A program made the translations under genes and the position numbers. This document shows, one piece after another, positions 11,542-23,686 of a stretch of DNA of 64,000 nt. The stretch is from Fusarium oxysporum f. sp. lycopersici 4287. Lineage: Eukaryota > Ascomycota > Sordariomycetes > Hypocreales > Nectriaceae. Location: contig NC_030995.1 in assembly GCF_000149955.1 (NCBI RefSeq), positions 2,686,213 through 2,750,212 of the forward strand, written 5' to 3'. The notes under the pieces are model-generated. The model saw only the letters and a list, made by a program, of their open reading frames with translations, searched no databases and had not been told where the DNA came from. Positions within the stretch are counted from its first letter, which is position 1. Each line of letters opens with the position of its first letter.

Positions 11542-12964
11542 GGTCGTGGAAATTCAGGGTAGTGGGGAATAGGAAGAGGTAAATTGTGGCGGGGAATGCG
11601 TCTGGGAAATATATCCCCGCATCTGGGGGATTACTAAGGATTTACGGATGTAGGTAAAGTTCAGACTAACCGCCACACGTACACACTAACACAAGTCTCC
11701 GCCGCGACGTCCAATCAGAACATTGGGAACTGAGGAGCCAAGCGCATCGCCCGGCATGCTGTAAAGAATCTAGAGATTCACTTTGCAAGGTTAGAGTCTA
11801 ACCACGATAGCTGTACAATCGAAAACCACACTTGGCCTCAATGCCACCAGGATAGTCGGCTCCCAAGTGAATAGACCACGGCAGATGAAAGCAAATTCAA
11901 ACAAAGTACAAAACCTTCCCGATATAGATCAAATACTGAAGAGAGATAGCTGATGAATCCTCTCTGCAAGCCGGGGGATGGCACGCGTCCTTGCGTAAGA
12001 AGAGCGGCCCAGAGCCCGCACCATGGCAAATCCAATATATTGCATTATCTCACTTAGGTGATAATAATATAAGGGGGTGTTAATGCTCTGATTGGGCGCT
12101 CCTGAAAACTTGCCATTGACCAAGCTCATAGAGGCGCACCGTCTTGTTCACCTAGATTGGCAACTTTAGAGTTGTAACTTTGTATAAGATACTTCGGCTA
12201 TCCTATACGTTGTTTCCTTGCTGACCGCAAAGGAGGTAGTAATTGAGTCGTCGAATCATGCCATGACTATTCACGACTGTGAAGGATTGCATTTACCCTT
12301 TTAATCTCAACCTATTCAGTTTCGCCAATGTTTATCTCACCAACCCAATAATATCGTCTGGTGCACAGATTACACACTAATAAAAAGAATATAGATTAAA
12401 ATAAAGACACCTTTAAATTCAATATTATACAGCTATGACTTTTCCTATAGATAATTAATATACTTATTTTAATAAAAGTAATATTTACTATTATTATTAT
12501 AAGAAGTTTAACTAGTAGTATAAAGCTATTAGAGGTAGTTTAGTTATTTATTAAATAATTTATTATAAACTATAAGTAGTTATTATAAAGATATCCTTAT
12601 AGTATATTAAGATATTTTAATAAAAAAAAGAACTTATATACTTCTATGGAATTTTTATAAACAATAATAATAGCACAAGTTTCTCCCAGTCAGATTCAGT
12701 ATGCATATGCTGAACTGAGATACTGAAGCAACATTGTTGAACGCTGATGATTTCCTCAATGTTGCTCTCTCAAACAAAGGACAACGCAGGTACGCATTTG
12801 CTGCAGACCTAAACGGGGCGTTCCACGCAGGAACCATTCAGTCGTGGTGCGTATGACTTTTTTAGTCTGAACGAACCGACCAACTTTCATATCACGGCTA
12901 CAATCCACACTTGCGCGTTGCTTTATGAGGATATGTATAAGATTTTCCTCAGACTTTCTTAGCT
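11542..12964. other. Intergenic region with an AT-rich block
   Basis: This is the upstream side of the C2H2 regulator; CCCCGCAT is present near 11616-11623. A RIP-like TpA-rich block lies at about 12370-12660. No supported gene. Minus-strand open frames at 11838-12129 and 12655-12837 have no domain that I recognise. Confidence 0.4.
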
Positions 12965-14004
12965 CTATATAACATCATATTTCACCTCGTTCACCAGCGT
13001 TCCGATTTTCTCAATCTGTATCTCAATCTGGCTTCCAGCCTCCAAGCTGACACGTGGATTGTGAAAATATCCAATACCAGCGGGCGTACCAGTCAACACG
13101 ACTGTTCCTGCTTCCAATGTCGTGCCTCGGGAAAGGGAAGAAATTTGTTTCCTGACAGAAAAGATCATGTTCTTTGTGTTGCCATCCTGTACTGTCTGAC
13201 CGTTGTAGATGGCCTTGACACCAAGGGTCTGTGGATCATCGATGACAGAGGGGGAAACAAGCACTGGACCTAAAAACTTATTAGTGACCTTTTATGAGGC
13301 ATCGAATGCTCCAGAAACACACCTATTGGGCAACTGTTGTCAAGACCTTTCGAGAAAGACCATTGTTTCACCGCGAGCTGGAGGGTTCTGGCCGAAACAT
13401 CATTCGAGGCAGTGTACCCAAGGACGTACTCCAGCGCCTTGTCTTCAGGAATGTCTCGGCCAGTTTTCCCAATTATAACACAAAGCTCAGCTTCGTAGTC
13501 GCTTGTTCCGTCTTGGGCGCATCGTGGGATGGTGACTGCTGCCGGATATGGGCCTGTGAGTGCGAACCGAGGCTTTGTGAAAACTTCGAGCTCGTCAGGA
13601 ATCGGAAATCCTCCTTCCTAGGTCAGAGTTAATATATGTGATCAAATGCGAGTGGAGTGTTTGTATAATTCTTTTGCACTCACCTCAGCGTGATCTCTGT
13701 AGTTAAGCCCGAGGCACCTGATGTAATTGCACTGCTCTCGGCTGACTGGCGACAGCAACTTTGCGAATATCTTTATTAGCCTCTCATGGGTATTTGGGAT
13801 CTGTTTGTAACGTACGTGATCGACAGTGAAGATGTTCTGGGTAACCGTACCATTGAACACATCTCCATTTATCAAGAAGGCTTTCACCTCGACGCCGTTC
13901 AGGCAGTCGATTCCCACGTCTCGTGAAGTATCGACTAACTGTCCAAGATGAACTTGGCCATCCTCTACAGCCCTGAAGCGGATCAAGTGAGTCCAGTTCG
14001 TCAT
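12965..14004 (-). CDS. Fumarylacetoacetate hydrolase family protein, 306 aa
   Basis: Exons 14004-13684, 13617-13323 and 13269-12965 join in frame, with introns of 66 and 53 nt, to give 306 residues. The FAH fold signatures appear in order: RCLGLNYRDHAEEGG, DYEAELCVIIGK with the metal-binding acidic pair, GYTASNDVSARTLQ with the third metal ligand Asp, QWSFSKGLDNSCPIGP, and TGTPAGIGYF near the end. A short N-terminal domain precedes them. The family hydrolyses or decarboxylates beta-diketo or 2-oxo acids, including products of meta ring cleavage. The gene is divergently paired with the FAD hydroxylase 294 bp away, which supports a shared pathway and shared control. The exact substrate cannot be read from the sequence. 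Confidence 0.9.
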
Positions 14005-14141
14005 TTTGGCTCTCAGTAAATGATAAATTGGCTGCTATTGTCCTGCTGATTGTTGTTCGTGTTGTTTCCGGCAGGGAGTTGATGTTCTCCGTCTTATTTA
14101 CATACTACAGCAGATCTTTCCCCGCCACAGTTCCCCGCTTG

Positions 14142-14207
14142 CCCCGCAAAGTCACCCACAACAGTCAACCATGGGGCCCCGCAACAGTCAACCGTGGGGC
14201 CCCGCAA
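14142..14207. promoter_or_regulatory. Bidirectional promoter with three CCCCGCAA sites
   Basis: CCCCGCAA occurs at 14142-14149, 14177-14184 and 14200-14207. The last two lie at the end of two back-to-back 23 bp repeats (14160-14182 and 14183-14205) that differ at one base and also contain AACAGTCAACC and TGGGGCCCCG. The region sits between the divergent FAH-family (start 14004) and FAD-hydroxylase (start 14299) genes, so one set of sites could serve both. Regulator binding is inferred. Confidence 0.6.
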
Positions 14208-14298
14208 TATAGAGATGAAGCGATGCATGAATTTGTGTATTTCAAGAGGACGTTGTCGTCGAGCTGAATCAAATTTGCTGTTCACTCAGCGATCAGCC

Positions 14299-16344
14299 AT
14301 GGCAGAGAAAGATTCACCCAAGACGACCGACATAATTGTCTGCGGTTGCGGACCAACTGGTGCTATGGTGTCAGTGCTCCTAAGCCAGTATTCCATACCC
14401 CATGTTGTTCTTGAAAAAGACTGTGAGGTGAATGCAGACCCCCGCGGAATCGCTTTAGACGAAGATGGTATCCGCTGCCTTCAAGGTTGCGGGATATACG
14501 ATAAGATATTCACAGAGATCGGCCAGTGTTAGTTTGCCAATTACTGCCATCTTCTTCTATACAGCTTGCTCACCCCATCTTCAGGTATGGGTAATTTCAG
14601 GTTTATCGGCAAGGTGCATCATGACCTGAGCAGAAAGCCATTTATGATGATGGATTACAGCACGGTATGTTGAAGGGCACATCTCTCACACTTCCCCGTG
14701 ACCAGATTCGAGTTGACTAACAACGACAAATAGACGGAAGGAGGTACTGGCCATCCAGGTTTTATGTGCCACAAGCAGCCTTGCATAGAGAAACACCTGA
14801 GGTCTCGAATAACGACCATGGGTGTAGCTGAAATGCATCTAGGCGCGAGCGTCACATCTATATGGGAGGATAAAGATTGGGTATATGCGCGCTACACTGA
14901 TACATCTAATCAATGCCATACCGTCCGGGGCAAATTCCTCATCGGCGCTGATGGCAAGACTGGTTTCACGCGTAAGAGATACTTGGAACCTCGAGGTATC
15001 ACGCTGGATCAGGCCAGGAACGCACCATACGAGAAAGAATGGGTTGCGCTCAACTGGAAAATTTCCCTTCCCACGCCCACAACTCACCCCAAATTCCCCC
15101 TCTGGGAGAAGGGGTACACCCCCCAGCAAGTCTACGATGAATTCTTTCCTAAAGACTTTAGATTCATGTGCAATCATTCTCGGGCCGCAGTTTGTGGACG
15201 CTTCGGTCTCGATAGTGACAGACTTTGGCGTTTTGAATTTGTTGTCCTGCCCGAGGAAGATCCTAACGAGATGGCTAAGCCGGTTCAGATTGCTAAGGTC
15301 GTCTACCCTTATCTGACTCACCCAGGCAGCCGGTATGGGTTGGAAGTGGAGCAGATTATGTATCCTCTGGACTGTATTGAAGTCCTTCGCTGTCGCCCCT
15401 TTCGGTTCTCGGCAAGAAGCTGCAACAAATGGTCACTCGGTCGAGTTGTGCTGTGCGGAGACGCCGCACATGTATTCCCACCGTTTGGTGGCCAAGGCAT
15501 CGCGTCAGCATTTCGGGACGCCGTCTCGCTGGTATGGCGTCTTCGCATAGCGATCAGTTCTTCTACTGGGGGCCAGGAATTGGTAGACTACCAGAAACTG
15601 CTCCAAGGCTGGTATTCGGAGCGAAAGCAACAACTCGACAAGTCCCTTTTATCCACTGTTGAGAATGGAGATTATGTCACGGAATCTAGCAACGCCAAGG
15701 TCTTCATACGTGACTGGTACCTCTGGCTTATTCAGCTCATCCCAAGCTGGAAGCACTGGTTGCAGCTTGGAAATCGCCGCGATGGGATGATTCGGTACCA
15801 ATGGCAGGAGGGAAAGGGAATGGCGTTTTTGCCTAGACTTGGCGGCGGCAGGAACTTTCCCCAAGTCTATGCAGTTCGCATTACAAATACTCCACAAAAT
15901 GAGCAGGTCTTCTTCACCGATGATATTATTTTCAGTCCCGAGAAGAAGGGCCTTTTTCAAGTAGTTGTGATACTACAACACCTCAAGAACGCCGGCGAAA
16001 TAGAGACGGCCCTACACGGCCTCCAAGGCATATCCAACGGAGCCCTGAGGGATGGCGAAGCCACAGTCTTCGTTGACAATACTCGGGCTGCTCCTTGTGA
16101 TTTGGAGGGCCGGCACATCTACCGGGTTGCTACCGCTGCAGAATTCGCTGACAGCCCAGCCCTAATCGCAGGAAGGCCCGAGCCTAAGGGCTATGATCCC
16201 CATCGCATGTCAAAAGAAACAAACAACAATACGTTTGTTATTCTGCGCCCTGATCGATTTGTTTTCGCGGCCTGCAATACAAGATCTGACTTGATCCACG
16301 CTGCTCAGATGCTTCGCAAACTTGTTGCGACTGGGACGTTGTAG
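14299..16344 (+). CDS. FAD-dependent aromatic hydroxylase, 639 aa
   Basis: Exons 14299-14527, 14585-14664 and 14734-16344 join in frame to give 639 residues. The N-terminus has the FAD dinucleotide fold (VCGCGPTGAM), and a mid-domain has the second FAD/NADPH motif FLIGADGKTGFTRK. The late FAD-ribityl motif GDAAHVFPPFGGQGIASAFRD is complete. The C-terminal 150 residues resemble the thioredoxin-like domain found in phenol-hydroxylase and MhpA-type monooxygenases. Such enzymes add a hydroxyl group to a phenol or phenolic acid using NAD(P)H and O2, preparing a catechol for ring cleavage. Length and motif order fit the family, and no signal peptide is seen. Divergent pairing with the FAH-family gene and the dioxygenase at 21-22 kb support a catabolic role; the substrate is unknown. 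Confidence 0.9.
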
Positions 16345-17741
16345 TATAGGAGTATGCTTTTCTGCATCAATAGTAGCTTCTGGGTTTTTTGAACATAGTA
16401 TCTTTAAATTGTAATAGCCCTAAACCTTTAGCGCATAGAAGTGTAAAGCCTTAACCTCTGTATAATTGTTATCTTTTTATCCTTGCTAAGTTCTTTATGC
16501 TACTTTAAGCTCTTAGCTATAAGTCACAACTGCAAATAATATATCTAGCTTATAATATAGATATTAAATTAAAATGCCTAATTAATTACTATAGGATAAA
16601 ACTAATATAAGAAAAACTTAAATTATAACTCTTGAACTAGTCTTAAAGGTATATAAGATAATACCTTTAATTCCTTAGCTAAGAAAGGTTATATTAATAT
16701 TAAAATTATACCTTAGGTTTTAATATATATTAAGTAAGTCTNNNNNNNNNNNNNNNNNNNNNNNNNNNNNNNNNNNNNNNNNNNNNNNNNNNNNNNNNNN
16801 NNNNNNNNNNNNNNNNNNNNNNNNNNNNNNNNNNNNNNNNNNNNNNNNNNNNNNNNNNNNNNNNNNNNNNNNNNNNNNNNNNNNNNNNNNNNNNNNNNNN
16901 NNNNNNNNNNNNNNNNNNNNNNNNNNNNNNNNNNNNNNNNNNNNNNNNNNNNNNNNNNNNNNNNNNNNNNNNNNNNNNNNNNNNNNNNNNNNNNNNNNNN
17001 NNNNNNNNNNNNNNNNNNNNNNNNNNNNNNNNNNNNNNNNNNNNNNNNNNNNNNNNNNNNNNNNNNNNNNNNNNNNNNNNNNNNNNNNNNNNNNNNNNNN
17101 NNNNNNNNNNNNNNNNNNNNNNNNNNNNNNNNNNNNNNNNNNNNNNNNNNNNNNNNNNNNNNNNNNNNNNNNNNNNNNNNNNNNNNNNNNNNNNNNNNNN
17201 NNNNNNNNNNNNNNNNNNNNNNNNNNNNNNNNNNNNNNNNNNNNNNNNNNNNNNNNNNNNNNNNNNNNNNNNNNNNNNNNNNNNNNNNNNNNNNNNNNNN
17301 NNNNNNNNNNNNNNNNNNNNNNNNNNNNNNNNNNNNNNNNNNNNNNNNNNNNNNNNNNNNNNNNNNNNNNNNNNNNNNNNNNNNNNNNNNNNNNNNNNNN
17401 NNNNNNNNNNNNNNNNNNNNNNNNNNNNNNNNNNNNNNNNNNNNNNNNNNNNNNNNNNNNNNNNNNNNNNNNNNNNNNNNNNNNNNNNNNNNNNNNNNNN
17501 NNNNNNNNNNNNNNNNNNNNNNNNNNNNNNNNNNNNNNNNNNNNNNNNNNNNNNNNNNNNNNNNNNNNNNNNNNNNNNNNNNNNNNNNNNNNNNNNNNNN
17601 NNNNNNNNNNNNNNNNNNNNNNNNNNNNNNNNNNNNNNNNNNNNNNNNNNNNNNNNNNNNNNNNNNNNNNNNNNNNNNNNNNNNNNNNNNNNNNNNNNNN
17701 NNNNNNNNNNNNNNNNNNNNNNNNNNNNNNNNNNNNNNNNN
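16345..17741. other. AT-rich block and 1000-N gap
   Basis: 16380-16741 is TpA-rich and gene-free, probably the edge of a RIP-mutated repeat. 16742-17741 is an exact 1000-N gap. A collapsed or unassembled repeat is likely. Confidence 0.6.
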
Positions 17742-17901
17742 TGGCTCAATCGGCCACATCCTTAGTTCTTAGATTCTCTGGAGATGGATTTCTCCTTATT
17801 CGGGACTCAGGAGAAAGGGACAAAAGACCAAATCGTTGCTCTTTTCCACACTGGATTCTTGAGAATGGAAAGGCCCGTCGGATTCTTTGAGGTGAGAATT
17901 A

Positions 17902-19109
17902 TCACTGGCGCCTCCGAATCTCCCGTGAGCGGGCACTCGCGAATCGAGTTTGCCTTCGAGATTTTCTTGGCCGCCCTCCTGTACCAGGGGCAGGACCACG
18001 GCGACCCACGCCTTTAGCTGTGCGGAAGGGCTGCCGCAAGCGATGGCGAAGAGGGCTTCCATCCACGCAATCATTATCGTCGTTCTCGTCTTCGTCCCCT
18101 AGATCGGAATCAGACTCTACCCCTAATTGTTTGAGGTACCTCCGTGGTCGATCAGGTGAAAGCAGCAAGTTGAAATAGTCATCGGCGTCAATATCAGATT
18201 CAGAGAACTGTCCCCTGTCATCCCCTTCCTTGATTATCCCATCCCCATCTAGAAACCCACTCGGTCGTAGTTGATCTTGACTCCCATCTACGTTCCGTGG
18301 TTAGCCTGAACAAACTACTGGGGCCACAGAACAAGGATACCTTCTCCAGGACCCTCAAAATCTTCCAAGAAGCCAAGTTGAGATATTGTGGGAGTCAGTG
18401 ACACAGTCTCCCCTGCACGGCGTCGTGAACGATGGTCGCGCTGGATAACAGCCAGCTTGGCCCTCGCCCCAGCCTTCAAGGAATCATCTTGCGAGTCCTT
18501 CCCCCCCTTGTGGAACCTGGTGGCCAAGTAAGGGTAATCCACACCAGGTGTGCTGCTTCGAAGAGTAGATGGATCAGAATGTGAGACGAGTGGATGGGTC
18601 GTTGGCTGCACAGGCGGTGACGGAGCTAGAGCCCGGAAGAGCCGCGAGCTTTGTTGGGTTGGTGGAATTGGCGTCCCTAGCACTACGTGCGGCTGGCTAA
18701 TTGACTCTCCGAATAAACTCCTAGCTGTATGAAGTTGCCGTAGCTTCTCTGGCGATGTAGGCTGGGTTCCGGATCTCTCGTTGGGAGGCGATAGGCCAGC
18801 ATCTCCTTCGGTTCTCTTCGTGGCAGGTCTGCCAGGTGAGGATGGACGAAGTGCAATGTTCCGCAGCGTCTGGAGCACGACTTTGGATCTAGAATGCTTC
18901 ATTTGATGAGGGTTAAGAGACTTATAGACGAGGAAGGCAGAACTTACATGAGAAACGCGCTGGTTACGGCAGTCTATGCATTGCTTAGTTTGCCCAGCAG
19001 ACTGCCTCTTTGCTCTGAAGGCACTCTCCGGTCTCTCCTCCCCACAACGAGCACAAACAACGAAGAGTAAATCAGTAGAGAGCTCTTCGGGGTTGAGACC
19101 GATATCCAT
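17902..19109 (-). CDS. Unknown protein with zinc-ribbon-like N-terminus and AT-hook-like C-terminus
   Basis: Exons 19109-18948, 18896-18341 and 18287-17902 join in frame across introns of 51 and 53 nt, giving 367 residues. The first intron is a multiple of three without stops, so it could also be read through. Near the N-terminus a CARC / CIDCRNQR pair separated by about 20 residues (CxxC-ESAFRAKR-CxxCR) looks like a small zinc ribbon. The middle is Ser/Pro-rich and probably disordered. Near the C-terminus an acidic run (DLGDEDENDDND) is followed by a basic GGRPRKSRRQ segment like an AT-hook. Together they suggest a chromatin- or DNA-associated protein. I do not recognise the family. It is bounded by repeat-rich DNA on both sides. 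Confidence 0.6.
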
Positions 19110-20871
19110 TACTCAATCAACGAGGCCATATCGAGACCTGTCGAATTGGGGAGATGAATTGAACGCGTGGTACTGGCACAGTACTGAGTAAACAAACAAT
19201 TCCAAATGGACGCAAGCTGCCGGCACTCCGCGTGAGCCTTTCAGGGGCCAGCACCGATTGGCCCCACTCTTTTGGTGCCATCAGCCAGTTGCGCGTTCTT
19301 TCGCGGCTGGCCATACAAAATCTGGACCAATCAGATTCCGAGAAACTTATTTATCCCTGTCTGCACCAAACCCTCATTACTCGGGAAAACTTATGAATTA
19401 ATGTAGAGTCAGCCTTCGGCTGAATAATCCTTTTTAAGTCTTTCTAACTTGCATTCTGCATAAGTTTTATAGGAATACTACTTAGAGATACAGTTAGATA
19501 TTGCATAATATAATAATAGAAGGTTTAAGTTAGAATACACCAGATGAAATTCGGGTTAGATAGGGTATATAGGTCTTAAGGATAAGACCTAATAGAGGGG
19601 AGAGATTGTGTTATAACCCCTGCAGTTATGTTATATATACCTTATAATTTTATCTAATAACCTACTAATTATAGAAGAAGTTATGCAGGATAACTATTAT
19701 AAGGACGCCATCGTCCTATAGAGCAATGCATCCTAAGGATGACTGCGTCCCCCTAAGGCAGCATCCTAATACTTAGGATATTAGTATATAGAATATATTT
19801 ATTAGCACTTTTATAGACTTAGCTTACTAGCTATTAATAAGACTTCTTTATATTAATAAGCCTAATACGTATTACTTAATTATTAAGAGATGTGATAACT
19901 AACTTGCTTAGTCTTAATGCCCTATGCTATCTGCAAATATAAACCTAGTATGGACTAGTTTCCCTGTTTAAAACCTTATTTGTTATAGCTTATCTGTCTG
20001 GTTTGCTTATTATGTATATTAGCTTAGTAATTAATTACTTATTTAATTAGGTTTTTTAATTATAATGTTAATATTTATATAGCTATCTAAAATAAATTAC
20101 TTATTAGGGTTATTTAAGTTACCTAATAAGAAAAACAGGGCTTATGTAAGATCTTATATAAGTTAAAGAAATTAATTAAGAAGAAGAAAGAAAAGGCTAT
20201 ATAGCTAATTAAGGGAAATTAGACTTAGATTATATTTTTAATTAACTTATAAATAATAATTTACTAAGGGTATAATTACTATAGAGGCTATAATATAAAG
20301 AAAACTCTAATAATCTAATTATATAAGTTAACTAAAAGTAATATAAATAAGGTATATTTACCTTCTAGGTAAGGCATATAGCTTTTAAATTTATTAATAA
20401 ATACTAATATATAAGGAAATATAAACCTAATAAAGCTTTTATAATAAAATATATATTAGTGCTACTAGGGCTAAGAATAAGGTTAAAAAGAAGGTTTAGG
20501 GTAATTAGAAGGTCGTGACAATATTGAGTTTATGACTTAGCCATAAGGTTAGCAAATACACTTCTGCTTTAACACAATGCTCTTATCCTTGCTTCCGTAG
20601 TAAATGTACTAGAACGACCATAGCTTATGCCTATACACTCTTAGTACCAGTCACCCGGTGCAAATCCTACGCTTAGCGAACTTGCAGCCCAGTTTTCAAA
20701 CGCCATGTCACATCTCCAAAATAATGCAGTACGGGATTCAACACTGACAAGCAAGTGTCATGATGACTTGACAATATCTAGAACTACACAAGACCGCATC
20801 ATAACCGTAGAAGCCACGAGATTGCAATTAAAGTCGACCTGCCCCCGGTCTTCTCTTCCTGGTCACAGCTT
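19110..20871. repeat. RIP-like AT-rich relic, including one arm of an inverted repeat
   Basis: About 19390-20520 is TpA-rich with stops in all frames. It may span a former LTR element: TGTTATAACCCCTGCAG near 19608 resembles a gypsy-type LTR start, but no target duplication is found. The stretch 19793-19977 matches, in reverse orientation, 23258-23438. No gene is seen in the remaining 20520-20871. Confidence 0.55.
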
Positions 20872-22164
20872 CTAATCTAAGAATGCCTTTGGTACCTCAG
20901 GACCCCAGACCGCCAAGCTCTCATTGCCCGCGGGCAGATGTCCAATGGGCGTATCTTGGTTAACTAAATCCCCATCTGCATAGTGCTCAATCATGTTGCC
21001 CGTTGTGTCCCACCAGTAGTCAAAGATCTGGCTTCCCAAGATATGGCGACCGACGCCCCACACATTTTTGTATCCCTTCCCGGCAAGCCATTGATGACCC
21101 AGCTGCTGCGTATCGAAATCGTGAATCTCAAATGAGCAATGATGAACGTGCGATGTCTGGCCTTTGCTCAGGAAGATGGTATGATGATCTACATAGTCGT
21201 TGCCTCTATCAATGTGGGCGAATACAGCGACGTCCTGGTCGGCGCTGTTATCACCTCGGACATAGAGCAGGTCGGTGGGTACAAAATTGAAGTTACGAGT
21301 ATACCAGTCGAGCTGCTCGGTGAAGTTTCGTACGCAGAGGCCGTAGTGACCAAGCTGTTTCGTTATCCTCGTTAGCAGGATGCGCAGTCAAACCAAAGTG
21401 TGTAATGTTTGTGTTCAAACCTTATGTACCGCAGCTGGCCCCTCATCAAAGCGCTGAAACCTTCTTCTGCGTGGCTTGTCGGCCTCGAAATTGACGATGA
21501 GCCTCTCAGGCATCTTGCCTGCTTTTGCTGGCTCCTGGCCATGGATAAAATTGATCGGAACCCCTTCTGGGTCGTAGGCGGTAACCATAGCGCCACCACC
21601 AGGGGCGTCATCGAGAGACTGGATGGGGCCAGCTCCTTCTAGCTTTGAGGCCTTGACCAGATCATTGTATGTCTCCACCTCGAATGTCCCGCCGAGGAAC
21701 TTCTTGGGTCCCTTCTGTGCATAGTAGACGTACTGGTCGACCCCATATCCCCGGAACCACACACAGTCTTCGGTCTCCTTTACAGCACGCATGCCAAAGT
21801 CGTGAAGAAACGTGCTGATGCTCTTTAGGTCGGGATGCTGGTATCGCATGTGTACCAGTCTGACGGTACGGATCTGCTGCGACGGATCAATGCCACGCTT
21901 GCGTCTCCACTCAGCGATGCTCTGTCCATTAGGACCGTTTGCTTCTGTATCTGGCACAGAAGCCCCAGCATTACAGTTAGTGAGAGTCGGGCGCTTTAAA
22001 GCAATTGTTAGCGCGTGTGGCTGCCTGACAGAAGGTGGAAGCATACGTACGCCGTTCATTGTAAGTTGTACAGTATCTCTATAAAAACCTCCGACCTGTG
22101 ATTTTGTTTTTCGAATAGGGGCCGTGACTTTGCTGAGCCAGGTAGGTGATATAACCGGATTCAT
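20872..22164 (-). CDS. Type I extradiol ring-cleavage dioxygenase, 408 aa
   Basis: Exons 22164-21421 and 21354-20872, split by a 66 nt intron, encode 408 residues. Two glyoxalase/extradiol (VOC) modules are visible: VRLVHMRYQHPDLKSISTFL starts the first and KLGHYGLCVRNFTEQLDWY the second. The second holds the expected iron-binding triad: His251 (LGHYGL), a His at 319/320 (HVHHCSFEI) and Glu371 (NMIEHYAD). A further HH pair lies near 305. These enzymes open catechol-type rings next to the diol (meta cleavage). This class is common in bacteria and less so in fungi, where they are usually annotated as trihydroxytoluene- or dihydroxybiphenyl-type oxygenases. Three CCCCGCAA motifs lie upstream, matching the FAH/hydroxylase promoter. 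The N-terminal 50 residues are extra relative to the core fold. Confidence 0.9.
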
Positions 22165-22234
22165 TCACTGCATATTATAGCCATCTACGGCGCGCAAGTG
22201 TGGAGCAGCCACCGCGATATGTTCCCCATAAAGT

Positions 22235-22306
22235 TTGCGGGGCTCTTCATCTCCATTTGCGGGGCGGTTCCACTACCACTTTCAACTCTCCACCGTATCC
22301 CCGCAA
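22235..22306. promoter_or_regulatory. Three CCCCGCAA/TTGCGGGG sites upstream of the dioxygenase
   Basis: TTGCGGGG occurs at 22235-22242 and 22257-22264, and CCCCGCAA at 22299-22306, all within 145 bp of the dioxygenase start at 22164. Spacing and mixed orientation resemble a cluster of binding sites for a pathway regulator. This is inferred from recurrence only. Confidence 0.55.
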
Positions 22307-23686
22307 TGGGCTCAAGCCGCTATCGTTAGATGAGTGAACGTTGAAGATAACCGTCTTGCGTGTACACTGTCTCGTGGCTTCTCACGTGCTTTCATCAAGA
22401 GCGTGGGTAGATAACCGGGGCGACAGTAGTTATGAACATGGGCTCGAGTGTTTTAGTAACGCAGGTGCTTGTCGAGTCTGGCCCAAAGAATTACAGGTGA
22501 AGAGTGGCTGCGCTGAATTACGAACGTCGGTCCAACCTTATTGTCATTAAGCCCATCCTAGAAGGTAACCATCTCAATTACGTGTTTGTTCATCTCACTT
22601 TGAGGTACAAGCGTGACATCAATAATACCCGTTTCTCGGATCAGATTATATTCAGGGTAGTTTTCGTGGCGTTTGAGGGGCTGTGGGGAAGCGGGCATGT
22701 TCCTCCGTATTTATATGTATTTTTCGTCCAGGGGTGCTATTACCCGTTGGCTTGAGTCGGGGGGAGGCCAACTAAGCAGGCTTAGTTGGGCCTAAAAAGG
22801 TGGGACGTTACAAAATGTATGTTGGGGCAACCTCCGCCGGCTATTGCAAGTTTTATTAATTTTATGTATAATTTTAATATAAATCTAGACGCCAATTAGT
22901 AAAAAGATTAACATATTTATCCAAGTGTTTTATACTATCAGACCCTCTACTCAAGGCTGCTTATGCAGTGGTTATTTTATATTAATAACTCTAAAACGGC
23001 CTTTTATAAGGATTATCCCAAGCTTAATATATCTATATTAAAGGCAAAGTGTTATAATTCATGCCTGTCACAGCACTGTAAGGCTTTTATAAGGCAGCTG
23101 AAGTATGTCTATAGTTGCCTGCATAGCAATTATGGCCTGATCTTTCGCCCTGTAGTTTAACAGCTTGTATAACTATTATAAAAGGAAGTGGCCTACTTTA
23201 AATATAAAGCTATAGGTATAAAGGAGATAAAGCAGTGATTTAAACTTTAATAGTCAGGATTTTAAACAGGAAAACTACACTATACTAGGTTTATGTTTAT
23301 AGTTAGCATAGGGCGTTATACTAAGTAGTTAGTTATTATATCTTTTTATAATTAAGTGACATATATTAGTATTATTAATATAAAGAAATCTTATTAATAG
23401 CTAGTTAGCTAGGTTTTATAAAAGTGCTAATAAATGTGATTTATATAGTAGTGACAGTAGATGGTGATTAATAGTAATCGTGGTGGATTAGTACTAATTG
23501 CAACGGATTAGTTATATTTGTATAGTCTTGGTGCTGATCCGGTTCCATGCAGGATGCGATGATATGAGGAAAATGTGATATACACGTGACGGAACCGCTG
23601 GGGCCGTAACAGTTTCCTGAAGTTAGAAATAATATCAGCTCCAGCTTTCTAGCTGTCTTTTAGTTATATGTACTCACAGTTGAAAC
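22307..23686. repeat. Gene-free region with AT-rich relic and inverted-repeat arm
   Basis: 22790-23460 is TpA-rich and degraded. 23258-23438 is the reverse-complement partner of 19793-19977. A 65-codon open frame at 22963-23160 has no recognisable domain. Between 22320 and 22790 the composition is ordinary but no gene is evident. Confidence 0.5.

Noticed and set aside
14839..15960. Antisense open frames across the FAD hydroxylase
   Set aside because: They lack any domain and mirror the codon structure of a clearly real gene. Similar shadows in the copia gag-pol, ABC transporter and NLR were dropped for the same reason.
16713..17759. Long open frames spanning N runs
   Set aside because: They consist almost entirely of unknown residues and exist only because N hides stops. 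The same holds around 38.5, 45.2, 47.3 and 48.8 kb.
19608..20520. Complete LTR element between TGTTATAACC and GTCGTGACA
   Set aside because: No paired LTR or target duplication could be shown, so only a degraded repeat is claimed.
22963..23160. 65-codon open frame in the AT-rich relic
   Set aside because: It is probably a chance frame in degraded repeat DNA; no recognisable motif.
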